From NCBI RefSeq assembly GCF_025548535.1, contig NZ_JAJLQW010000006.1, positions 248,001 to 312,000 of the forward strand: 64,000 nt of DNA, written 5' to 3'. Numbering within the stretch: position 1 is the first letter of the stretch; every line of letters begins with the position of its first letter. The DNA comes from Undibacterium sp. Jales W-56. Its GTDB lineage: Bacteria; Pseudomonadota; Gammaproteobacteria; Burkholderiales; Burkholderiaceae_D. Below the pieces are notes generated by a model. The model was not told the DNA's origin and did no database searches. It worked only from the letters and a program-made list of their open reading frames with translations. A program made the position numbers and the translations under genes. Of the stretch, positions 25,686-36,152 are shown piece after piece.

Positions 25686-26033
25686 TCAGAGTTCACGCCC
25701 ATTGAAGTGCTGAACCTTCAATGCCGGCAAATCTACGCCGTCAAGGCAACGCACATTGATTGCCGCCATCTCCTGACCGGACGGCGAAATACCTTCACCA
25801 AACGGATGAATTCCACATGAGGGGCAAAAATGATGCTTTATGACGTGCTTGTTGAACGTATAAGTGCTCATCTTTTCCGGTGGCGTGAGCAATGTCATTG
25901 CCTGCCTCGGAACGAACCACATCAAAGTGCCTTTGCGTTGGCACATAGAGCAATTACACGACATGACTTCTGGAATTTCCCCCTCAACCTCGAAGGCAAT
26001 CTGGCCGCAATGGCAACTTCCCTGGTATTTCAT
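25686..26033 (-). CDS. GFA/CENP-V-type zinc protein
   Basis: 115 aa from ATG 26033, preceded by GGAG at a good distance; the frame stays open to 26105 but lacks an RBS there. The protein belongs to the glutathione-dependent formaldehyde-activating (Gfa) / CENP-V family (PF04828), recognised by its zinc cysteines: SCHCGQ near the start, CNCSMCQRKG and CPSCGIHPF. Despite the family name most members have no proven activity with formaldehyde. It is convergent with the acyl-CoA synthetase gene and stands alone. Confidence 0.87.
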   Translation of the reverse strand: MKYQGSCHCGQIAFEVEGEIPEVMSCNCSMCQRKGTLMWFVPRQAMTLLTPPEKMSTYTFNKHVIKHHFCPSCGIHPFGEGISPSGQEMAAINVRCLDGVDLPALKVQHFNGREL

Positions 26034-26247
26034 TGGTTTTACTCCGTTCGAATCGCCCAGTGATCGAGAGACACCGTTAGCGCATTGAAAGACTGCCTCT
26101 CGCAAACTTCGGACGACGTGCGAAAAAACTCGATGGCATTTTATGAAATCTAATTTTTTTTACCGTGTAAAAACAAAAATTTAGCAGGAATGTGGATTAC
26201 GACCGTTGCGCAAAGCAATCAATCAGACTTTCCTTACAGACCCCAGA
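26034..26247. other. 214-bp gap, nothing recognised
   Basis: Upstream of the GFA-type gene and downstream of the FlgT-like gene, both on the minus strand. It contains T- and A-runs near 26150-26180 but no paired stem that would make a terminator. It should hold the GFA-gene promoter. Confidence 0.4.
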
Positions 26248-27207
26248 CTACCGCCCGACAAGGCTCTCTACCCTCACGATATCGCCGACTTTTACTTCGC
26301 TCACTTTAGTGTCCGCCGACAGTTCGGCTACCGATAAAGTCTTTTGACTTCTAATCACGGCCAGCGTACCGAGGCGGCGCTCCTGATGTTCGATGGAAGT
26401 ATGCGCCATCCCTTGCGCCGACAAATTGATTTGCCGGCCGAAGACGGCGAACATATCGCCTGGCAGGACAGTGGAATTAGCTCCCGCATCGAGCATCACT
26501 TCGCCATCCGGATTGACCTGGATAATTTTTGCGTAAAAGCGGATTGGCTCTAAATCCTTGACTATCATGTGCGTCGCCTGTTCCAGCAACTGGTCAAATG
26601 CCTTGCCGTAAGGCGTTGCAAAGAAGGCGTTGCTGGCAAACGGTTTATCCTTGCCTACTAAGATTTCTTGATCGACGATCTGACTGAGTCTATGTTGACC
26701 CAACAGACTGCCGCTGGCCACATCATGCAATTCGACTTGCAATATTAAGTGGCGTTTTTTGTTTTCTACCAGGCCCCAGAATTTTTTTTCAGTGACGACG
26801 TTGGCATCGATTAGGGTGCCGGATAGTACGAATTGACTGTCGTATTGGGTTCCCAATTGATGTAATAACTGGATCGAGGGAGCTTCAGTCTCGTAATTAA
26901 ATGACAGCACATTGGGTGACAGCCGGATCAGGAATCCTTGCGTCAGATAGAGCCGGTGTAATAACTCTTTGGGAAAATTCTGACCAACTGCGTCGAGATC
27001 ATCGACCTGGACATTTTTATTCACAGCGAATGCCGTCGCCAGAATTTTCTTTTTAAACTTCCGCTCGGGCGCTCGATAGTCGCTGGCTGGCGCTGGCATT
27101 TCTGTGGCTTGCTGCGGCGGTGCAAGGGACATCGATGTTGTCGTTGTCTGGCCGAGGGTAAGCTGCGCAAGCAGCAGGCCCATGAGCAGCGCGATGAGGT
27201 TTTTCAT
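26248..27207 (-). CDS. FlgT-like flagellar assembly / outer-membrane-associated protein
   Basis: 319 aa with a signal peptide (1-19, LLAQLTLGQ). After a Pro/Ser/Ala linker, residues 52-115 (KKILATAFAVNKNVQVDDL...) and 115-220 (FVLSGTLIDANVV, then a beta/alpha segment) resemble the middle, TolB-N-like domain of FlgT, and about 225-319 the C-terminal SH3-like domain with the closing VKVGDIVRVES. In Vibrio FlgT forms part of the H ring of the flagellar basal body. No other flagellar gene is nearby, and the N-terminal FlgT domain is not obvious, so the name is provisional; CsgG/TolB-like lipoprotein families are the alternative. Confidence 0.6.
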   Translation of the reverse strand: MKNLIALLMGLLLAQLTLGQTTTTSMSLAPPQQATEMPAPASDYRAPERKFKKKILATAFAVNKNVQVDDLDAVGQNFPKELLHRLYLTQGFLIRLSPNVLSFNYETEAPSIQLLHQLGTQYDSQFVLSGTLIDANVVTEKKFWGLVENKKRHLILQVELHDVASGSLLGQHRLSQIVDQEILVGKDKPFASNAFFATPYGKAFDQLLEQATHMIVKDLEPIRFYAKIIQVNPDGEVMLDAGANSTVLPGDMFAVFGRQINLSAQGMAHTSIEHQERRLGTLAVIRSQKTLSVAELSADTKVSEVKVGDIVRVESLVGR

Positions 27208-27246
27208 GATGTTGACCTCTGCAATTCAATCGTGTTGGATAAAAAT

Positions 27247-28119
27247 TTAAGCCTGCAATGCCGTCAATTCAGCTTCGCTAAAACCGGCTGCGCGTCGTGC
27301 TTCAAGATTAAACGGCCCGCGCATTTGCGGCGCTCTGTATTGCTGCGCCAGGGCCGCATAGGTGGCCACCGGCTCCAGTTTCCTTAATTCACATAAGTAG
27401 GCAAACCAGCGATTGCCTATCATCACATGACCGATCTCATCGCGCAAGATAATGTCCAGTATCTCCGCCGCCGCGATATCTTTGGCTTGCGCCAGTTTGG
27501 CTCGCACCGCGGGCGTCGCATCCAGTCCGCGCGCCTCCATGGTACGCGGCACCAGCGCCATCCTCGCCAGCACGTCCTGCTGGGTTTTCTCGGCCAGCTC
27601 CCACAGGCTGTGGTGTGCGGGGAAGTCGCCGTATTGATAACCGAGTACGCGCAAATGATCTGCCAGCAAACTGAAATGGTAAGCCTCTTCTTGCGCCACT
27701 TGTAACCAATCGACGTAATAGTCGGGCGGCATATCGGCAAAGCGCCAGATCGCATCGAGCGCAAGATTGATCGCATTGAATTCGATGTGCGCAAGCGCGT
27801 GAATCAACACCGCACGCCCCTCCACCGTATTCATGGCTCTGCGCTTGACTTGCAGCGGCGGCACCAGTTCCGGTTTCTCGGGGCGACCCGGAATGGGCTG
27901 ATCTGCCGCGATAGTCGCAGAGACATCCAGGTTCAGGCGCCCTTCCAGCCAGGCTTGACGTAACTTCAATACGCCATCGACTTTGGCCGTGATATGCGAT
28001 TCCGCCAGCAAGTTCAGTGCAGCCTGGCGCACATCATCCGTTTTAGCGTGAATAAGCTCGGTGTTTGCACGATCTGGGGCAATTGCGGAAGGATTTGCGG
28101 TGGACATCGGTGAGTTCAT
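27247..28119 (-). CDS. DUF455 ferritin-like protein
   Basis: 290 aa, DUF455 family (PF04305), a ferritin-like four-helix bundle related to MiaE-type di-iron proteins. Possible iron ligands sit in helices HALAHIEFNAINLALD, QVAQEEAYHFSLLADHL and ILDIILRDEIGHVMIG, which give the Glu/ExxH pairs expected of a di-iron site. The function of the family is unknown. It lies 39 bp upstream of the FlgT-like gene on the same strand and is divergent from the gamma carbonic anhydrase gene, with a 57-bp shared promoter region. Confidence 0.85.
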   Translation of the reverse strand: MNSPMSTANPSAIAPDRANTELIHAKTDDVRQAALNLLAESHITAKVDGVLKLRQAWLEGRLNLDVSATIAADQPIPGRPEKPELVPPLQVKRRAMNTVEGRAVLIHALAHIEFNAINLALDAIWRFADMPPDYYVDWLQVAQEEAYHFSLLADHLRVLGYQYGDFPAHHSLWELAEKTQQDVLARMALVPRTMEARGLDATPAVRAKLAQAKDIAAAEILDIILRDEIGHVMIGNRWFAYLCELRKLEPVATYAALAQQYRAPQMRGPFNLEARRAAGFSEAELTALQA

Positions 28120-28176
28120 ACAAGGAGCGTTAAAATAGAGGGATTTACAGCAGCTTCTCTATTTTACGGAAAAATC

Positions 28177-28701
28177 ATGGCGATATACCAGTTAGGCGAC
28201 GTTGCACCAGAAATAGATCCGAGTGCCTATATAACGGACACGGCCAATATCATTGGCAAAGTGAAAATTGAAGCTTTCGCCAGTGTCTGGTTCGACGTCA
28301 CGATACGCGGCGATAACGAATTGATCACCATCAGCGAGAACAGCAATGTACAGGAAGGTTCGATTTTGCATACCGATCCGGGCTTCCCTCTGCTCGTCGG
28401 CAAAAACGTGACCATCGGCCATCAGGCGATGCTGCACGGCTGCACGATAGGCGAAGGCTCGCTGGTCGGCATCCAGGCCGTCATCCTGAATGGCGCCAGG
28501 ATCGGTAAAAACTGCCTGGTCGGTGCGGGCGCCCTGGTCACCGAAGGTAAAGAATTTCCCGATAATTCATTAATCATAGGTTCGCCGGCAAAAGCGGTCC
28601 GTACCCTGAATGAAGAAGATGTCGCTCGCATGCACGGCAACACCGAGAACTATGTGCGGCGCGGACAATCGTTTAAAACCGAACTGAAACGCATCGCCTG
28701 A
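28177..28701 (+). CDS. Gamma-carbonic anhydrase family protein
   Basis: 174 aa left-handed beta-helix protein made of hexapeptide repeats, of the YrdA/Cam type. The three zinc-binding His are kept: His65 (LHTDPG), His82 and His87 (GHQAMLHG), together with the Arg44/Asp pair in TIRGDN. Members form trimers with the metal between subunits; many bacterial homologues have weak or no measured carbonic anhydrase activity. It begins after a GGAAA RBS, divergent from DUF455, and is followed by hslO 63 bp downstream. Confidence 0.9.
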   Translation: MAIYQLGDVAPEIDPSAYITDTANIIGKVKIEAFASVWFDVTIRGDNELITISENSNVQEGSILHTDPGFPLLVGKNVTIGHQAMLHGCTIGEGSLVGIQAVILNGARIGKNCLVGAGALVTEGKEFPDNSLIIGSPAKAVRTLNEEDVARMHGNTENYVRRGQSFKTELKRIA

Positions 28702-28764
28702 AGCGTCAAGAATTCAAAAAGATAGCAGCCACATCAAGAAGCAAGGTCAAGTAAAAACACATCT

Positions 28765-29691
28765 ATGCAAGATTCATTACAAAAATTCATGTTTGAACAT
28801 GCCGGCGTTCGCGGCGAGCTCGTCGAAATATCGAACACCTGGCAACAAATTTTGTCGCGCCAGAATTATCCGCAAGCCGTCAAAACCATACTCGGCGAAC
28901 TCACTGCTGCATCAGCTTTGCTATCTGCGAATCTAAAATTCGACGGCACCATGATCATGCAGATTCATGGCGACGGCCCGTTGAAATTATTAGTCGTCGA
29001 ATGCAATGACCAACTGCATATCCGTGCCACGGCCAAGCTGGCACCGAATGCCGTCATACCTGACGATGCCAGCCTGACGGACTTGATTCATGCGCACGGT
29101 GAAGGTCGCTTTGTGATCACGCTGGATCCGAATGACAAACTGCCGGGACAGCAAGCGTATCAGGGCATCGTGCCTATCGATGGCGAAAGCGTCGCCGTCA
29201 TCATTGAAAACTACATGATGCGTTCCGAGCAGCTCGATACCAAATTATGGCTGGCAGCCGATGACCAGGTCGCCCGCGGCATGCTGCTGCAAAAACTGCC
29301 GAAACATGGCGGCATCGAAGCCACCGTTGAAGATGAAACTGAAGCCTGGAACCGTGCGGTCGTATTAGGCAGCACCCTGAAGCAAGATGAGTTATTGAGC
29401 ACCGATATAGAAACCTTGCTGCATCGCCTGTTTTGGGAAGAAACTATCCGGGTTTTCGAACCACAACATCCGGAATTCCGTTGTAATTGCACACGCGAAA
29501 AAGTCGGCGACATGTTGCGCATGTTGGGTGAGACAGAAATTAAAACCGCGATAGAAGAGCTCGATAAATTGGATATTCATTGCGACTTTTGCGGCAAACA
29601 CTATGGCTTTGACAAAGTCGATTGCGCACAATTATTCACGGCGAATACCCTGGTCGAAGCAACCAGCACAATCAGCCAGAGCAAGCACTGA
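28765..29691 (+). CDS. hslO: Hsp33, redox-regulated chaperone
   Basis: 308-aa cytoplasmic holdase that becomes active on oxidation plus unfolding. The zinc/redox switch is complete: Cys240-x-Cys242 (CNCTREKV) and Cys273-x2-Cys276 (CDFCGKHY). The N-terminal substrate-binding domain is recognised by FMFEHAGVRGELV and MQIHGDGPLKLLVVEC, and the linker by WNRAVVLGSTLKQDELL. It is convergent with ftsB; a shared terminator stem (29727-29759) covers the end of ftsB. Confidence 0.95.
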   Translation: MQDSLQKFMFEHAGVRGELVEISNTWQQILSRQNYPQAVKTILGELTAASALLSANLKFDGTMIMQIHGDGPLKLLVVECNDQLHIRATAKLAPNAVIPDDASLTDLIHAHGEGRFVITLDPNDKLPGQQAYQGIVPIDGESVAVIIENYMMRSEQLDTKLWLAADDQVARGMLLQKLPKHGGIEATVEDETEAWNRAVVLGSTLKQDELLSTDIETLLHRLFWEETIRVFEPQHPEFRCNCTREKVGDMLRMLGETEIKTAIEELDKLDIHCDFCGKHYGFDKVDCAQLFTANTLVEATSTISQSKH

Positions 29692-29726
29692 AATAGCGCA
29701 AGACGAAAAAATAACGGCAATCAAAT

Positions 29727-29763
29727 AAAAAACGCTGCGGACTTATCTCGCAGCGTTTTCTTT
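29727..29763. terminator. Bidirectional terminator between hslO and ftsB, overlapping the ftsB end
   Basis: AAAACGCTGCG (29729-29739) pairs with CGCAGCGTTTT (29749-29759), a perfect 11-bp stem with a 9-nt loop; extra A and T runs on each side give a U tract in both directions (TTTTCTTTTT on plus, TTTTTTATTTG on minus). The ftsB stop codon (29743-29745) lies in the loop, so the last four codons of ftsB form one arm. Confidence 0.88.
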
Positions 29764-30078
29764 TTGAGGGTTTGGCGAGGCCGTTTCTGTTTTTTGTAGC
29801 GCACTGCCCGGAGCGAGGATCTGCACAAAAATCTCGTCTTTCTTGATCATCCCCAACTCAAAGCGGGCGCGTTCTTCGACGGCGCCGGTTCCGGTTTTTA
29901 AATCCTGTACCTCGGATTCGAGTTTGCTATTGCGTTCTTTTAATTCGTCATTGTGCTTTTGTACTTGCGCGACTTGTTTATCCAGCTCCCAGACACGCAG
30001 CCAGCCGCCCTTACCCAGCCAGAGCGGGAATTGGATGAGCAAGAGTAATGCAGCAAGTGATAACGCGATCAGACGCAT
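29743..30078 (-). CDS. ftsB: Cell division protein FtsB
   Basis: 111-aa bitopic divisome protein that joins FtsL and FtsQ and helps activate FtsWI. I start it at ATG 30078 ([15 protein letters not shown]); a TTG in frame at 30114 lies inside the terminator hairpin. Residues 1-20 are the transmembrane helix, then the conserved [14 protein letters not shown], a coiled coil (about 33-62, [17 protein letters not shown]) and the [20 protein letters not shown] segment. The C-terminal tail is unstructured. It lies 70 bp after eno, and a terminator hairpin sits between the two. Confidence 0.93.
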   Translation of the reverse strand: MRLIALSLAALLLLIQFPLWLGKGGWLRVWELDKQVAQVQKHNDELKERNSKLESEVQDLKTGTGAVEERARFELGMIKKDEIFVQILAPGSALQKTETASPNPQKENAAR

Positions 30079-30112
30079 CGGATAAAAGCAGCCAGAAAAA
30101 TAAAAAGTCAGC

Positions 30113-30140
30113 AAAAAGGGGAACGCCGTTCCCCTTTTTT
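30113..30140 (-). terminator. Terminator/attenuator between eno and ftsB
   Basis: AAAAAGGGGAAC (30113-30124) pairs perfectly with GTTCCCCTTTTT (30128-30139), with a 3-nt loop (GCC). Read on the minus strand, it follows the eno stop by about 10 nt and ends in TTTTT. As ftsB begins only 35 nt further on, this could set the share of eno transcripts that reach ftsB. Confidence 0.85.
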
Positions 30141-30148
30141 ATTGACGC

Positions 30149-31432
<1,284 letters not shown>

Positions 31433-31699
31433 TCATTTCTCCTAAACAATCAATATAGCGAACAAAATTTCAACAAGATGCAAAGTCAGTTCTGAAAACA
31501 TGCACTCAAAGTCGGCCGTCCGGATCGGTACAGGCTGCCAGATAAAAATCATGATCTTGTTTGTCACGATCAAAGCTTTGTTTGAAAAATGCAAAGCTCA
31601 CATCATCGACAATTTTTATCTTCACCATCCCTGTATCAGGTTGAAACAAGGGCGGGACTACGCAATACAACGCTTCAGACAACTCAAGACGACTGACAA
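31433..31699 (-). promoter_or_regulatory. kdsA-eno intergenic region
   Basis: 267 bp with no gene I can support; it is long for the inside of an operon, so it likely carries a separate eno promoter. A TATATT on the minus strand (about 31453-31458), 20 nt before the eno ATG, is a possible -10 box, but no well-spaced -35 is clear. Confidence 0.35.
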
Positions 31700-32554
31700 T
31701 TACGCAAAACTGGATTCCAGGAACCCATTCTTTTTCACCACGCGATCAAGTTCGATCAGGGTAGATAACAATTCTTTCATGCGACCGAGCGGCACGGCAT
31801 TCGGGCCGTCTGACATCGCTTTAGCCGGATCCGGATGGGTTTCCATAAACAGACCGGAGATACCGACAGCCACCGCCGCACGCGCCAATACCGGCACGAA
31901 CTCACGCTGGCCGCCGGAGGTCGTGCCCTGCCCGCCTGGCAATTGTACGGAATGGGTGGCATCGAATACCACCGGACAATTGGTCTCGCGCATGATGGCC
32001 AAAGAACGCATATCGGACACCAGATTGTTGTAGCCAAAAGAAGCACCGCGCTCGCACGCCATGAAATTATCTTCCGGCAAGCCAGCCGCTTTCGCCGCAG
32101 CACGCGCTTTGGCGATCACATTGACCATGTCATGCGGTGCCAGGAACTGGCCTTTTTTGATGTTCACCGGCTTGCCGGAACGTCCGCAGGCTTCGATGAA
32201 ATCGGTTTGACGGCACAGGAAGGCCGGTGTCTGCAAGACATCGACCACCGCTGCGACCGGCGCGATCTCATCAATTTCGTGGATATCGGTCAGTACAGGC
32301 ACCTGCAATTGCTTCTTCACATCGGCCAGAATCTCCAGGCCTTTTTCCATGCCTAAACCGCGGAAAGAAGAGCCGGAAGAACGATTGGCTTTATCGAAAG
32401 ATGATTTGTAAATGAAAGGAATGCCGAGTGCGGCTGTCATTTCTTTCAAGGCACCTGCGGTGTCGAGCGCCATCTGATGCGACTCGATCACGCAAGGGCC
32501 GGCAATCAGGAAAAATGGATGGTCCAGGCCGACGTCAAATCCACAAAGTTTCAT
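31700..32554 (-). CDS. kdsA: 3-deoxy-8-phosphooctulonate synthase (KDO-8-P synthase)
   Basis: 284 aa. Condenses phosphoenolpyruvate with arabinose-5-phosphate to make KDO-8-phosphate for lipopolysaccharide. Start preceded by AAGGAAT. Substrate motifs: [12 protein letters not shown]-type (here [12 protein letters not shown]), [16 protein letters not shown] and GGQREF. Cys21 in AGPCVIES replaces the Asn found at this place in the metal-independent E. coli enzyme; with a His in ATHSVQLPG, a Glu in METHPDP and an Asp in SDGPNAVPL it completes the four ligands of the metal-dependent class. It follows pyrG by 10 bp. Confidence 0.95.
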   Translation of the reverse strand: MKLCGFDVGLDHPFFLIAGPCVIESHQMALDTAGALKEMTAALGIPFIYKSSFDKANRSSGSSFRGLGMEKGLEILADVKKQLQVPVLTDIHEIDEIAPVAAVVDVLQTPAFLCRQTDFIEACGRSGKPVNIKKGQFLAPHDMVNVIAKARAAAKAAGLPEDNFMACERGASFGYNNLVSDMRSLAIMRETNCPVVFDATHSVQLPGGQGTTSGGQREFVPVLARAAVAVGISGLFMETHPDPAKAMSDGPNAVPLGRMKELLSTLIELDRVVKKNGFLESSFA

Positions 32555-32564
32555 GTTGTATTCC

Positions 32565-34351
<1,787 letters not shown>

Positions 34352-35296
34352 TTACATCGCATAGACAAATTGCAATCTGGCAAAATTTTGCGCGCCCGAT
34401 CCATTTGACAGTTCTTTAATTTCATTGCTGCGACGGAGTATCGATGCACTTGCGCCGTAGCTGCCAGCGCGCCAGATATAACCGAGTTCCAGCTCGCCCA
34501 CGCTGCGTTTGGCTGTAACGCCGGTTGGCTGATGATTGAAGTAACCGCCCTGCAAGGTCGCATTGTAGCCAACCAGTTTTGCTTCGCCGCGCAAAAACGC
34601 ATAACTGGCGGCCTGCTGCGGCAAGGCATTCAAGCTGCCCAAGCGCAAGCTGACGTCAGTCGCGGCATCGGTAAAGATATTCCCGAATCGCCCTTTCAGG
34701 CGCGGAGCGAAATCCATGCCCGGCATCAGCGTCCAGCGTGCCGGCGTCCACTCACCCGAAGCGACCATACCCCACTCATTGCGCAACTGGGTACTCCAGC
34801 CTTGCGGCAAGGGTTGCCTGATCAGTCTATGCAAGTGGGTTTGCGCCCATTCCCCGCCGGCACACGGGCCAAGACAGCCGACATCAAGACCGATCCGGCT
34901 AGCCGCACCACCGGCATCATTGACTTCACGATAGGCACCCGCAAACAGCCATCCGGCATACGGGTGATCATTTTTTGCGATTTGATTTGGCAATAAATTG
35001 ATGTCGGAAGACGTATATAAATCCTGGCCCAGCTGCCAGCCGTAACTGATGGCCTGCTTCGCGCTACTGAGCACATAGCTCGTTGCGATACGGTTGCCGC
35101 TGGTATAAAAACCATCGTCTTTTTTCAGCAGCAGGCTATCGTTATCGATGGTCAACTGCAGTACCGTCGCGCCCTTGGCATGCACTTCCTGCCACTCATT
35201 CCAGGACAATCCTTCTGCGTATGAAAGTGAGGTCGCCAACAATAGACTCATCGAAAGTACCGCATGCAACTTCTGTTTTGAAAAAGTCCGTGTCAT
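34352..35296 (-). CDS. LpxR-like lipid A 3'-O-deacylase
   Basis: 314 aa outer-membrane barrel of the LpxR/DUF2219 family. The signal peptide covers 1-27 (LLLATSLSYA). Family motifs: DNDSLLLKKDDGFYTSGNRI with Asn52-Asp53 and Thr65, NDHPYAGWL, and AQTHLHRL with His156. These correspond to the Asn/Asp/Thr/His of the calcium-dependent Salmonella active site. The C terminus ends in a barrel-type strand (ARLQFVYAM, with Met in place of Phe). In Salmonella LpxR removes the 3'-acyloxyacyl group of lipid A. It lies 10 bp after an alpha/beta hydrolase gene, so the two are probably translated from one mRNA. Confidence 0.87.
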   Translation of the reverse strand: MTRTFSKQKLHAVLSMSLLLATSLSYAEGLSWNEWQEVHAKGATVLQLTIDNDSLLLKKDDGFYTSGNRIATSYVLSSAKQAISYGWQLGQDLYTSSDINLLPNQIAKNDHPYAGWLFAGAYREVNDAGGAASRIGLDVGCLGPCAGGEWAQTHLHRLIRQPLPQGWSTQLRNEWGMVASGEWTPARWTLMPGMDFAPRLKGRFGNIFTDAATDVSLRLGSLNALPQQAASYAFLRGEAKLVGYNATLQGGYFNHQPTGVTAKRSVGELELGYIWRAGSYGASASILRRSNEIKELSNGSGAQNFARLQFVYAM

Positions 35297-35306
35297 ATTT
35301 ATTCGC

Positions 35307-36125
35307 TTATTTCGTATTGATCAAAGATTGAATCATCGCATGCGTCGCAGCCGCCGCCTGCTCAGGCACTTCCATCGGCAGTAAATGCCCCGCCACGATT
35401 TGCACAAAATTTTCGCCGACTAATTTGCGGGTGGCCGCCAAGCCTGCCTGCCGGCATTCTACGGATTCGGTACCGCCGACAAAACCGATAGGCACCTTCA
35501 AGCCCTTACGCGCCAGATAACCCAGACCGTCCGGCAAGGTCGAATAAATCGCAGTCTCGATCTCGCGGGTGAAGCGCAAGGTCACTCCCTCACCGCTCTC
35601 GTTCGCTTTAATGCCTGCCTGTATATAGTCACGCAACACTTCCGGCGGCCAGATCGCGAACATCTCCTTGCTTGCAAAATGCCGGTAAGCCTCTTCAGCA
35701 TCGTTCCATTGATTGCGGCGTTTTTCTGAAAAGCGGGCGGGTGAGAACTTCTTGTCCAGACCGATGAATTTAAACCATCTCAACATCATGGCACGCCAGC
35801 CGCCGACTAAAGGCGAATCCAGCGTCACCACACAACGCACCAGATCCGGCCTGGCCTTGGCGACCATCATGGACAATATGCCGCCGAGGGAATGTCCAAG
35901 CAAGATCACCGGTTCCTGGTACCGTGCGGTTAAGGTATCAATCAACTCCTGCACCAGATGCGGCCAGCCATCCGTCACTGGATACGCCGGATTATGTCCA
36001 TGCAGCGGCAAAGCCTGTATATCGTAATGAGGACGCAAAAAATCAAAAAATACGCGGTAGGTCCCGGCAGGAAAACTATTTGCATGGGCAAAATGTACGA
36101 CAGGTTTAGCAGAGTCAATGGGCAT
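35307..36125 (-). CDS. Alpha/beta-hydrolase fold protein
   Basis: 272 aa, cytoplasmic. FAHANSFPAGTYR near the start is the oxyanion loop of one widespread hydrolase subfamily; Ser79 lies in the nucleophile elbow GHSLGG, an Asp follows in VTLDSPLVGGW, and the C-terminal AGHLLPMEVPEQ supplies the His. The substrate is unknown. It lies between comEC (27 bp) and the lpxR-like gene (10 bp) on the same strand. Because lpxR releases fatty acyl groups, an esterase next to it is suggestive, but nothing in the sequence shows a link. Confidence 0.82.
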   Translation of the reverse strand: MPIDSAKPVVHFAHANSFPAGTYRVFFDFLRPHYDIQALPLHGHNPAYPVTDGWPHLVQELIDTLTARYQEPVILLGHSLGGILSMMVAKARPDLVRCVVTLDSPLVGGWRAMMLRWFKFIGLDKKFSPARFSEKRRNQWNDAEEAYRHFASKEMFAIWPPEVLRDYIQAGIKANESGEGVTLRFTREIETAIYSTLPDGLGYLARKGLKVPIGFVGGTESVECRQAGLAATRKLVGENFVQIVAGHLLPMEVPEQAAAATHAMIQSLINTK

Positions 36126-36152
36126 GGTCAGGAAAAGCGTAGTCAGCGATGT

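Noticed and set aside
26030-26070. tRNA-like GTTCGAATC near 26046
   Set aside because: No acceptor or anticodon stem around it; it lies just upstream of the GFA-type gene.
31500-32033. Plus-strand frame across the kdsA-eno gap
   Set aside because: Most of it is antisense to kdsA and the amino-acid composition is poor.
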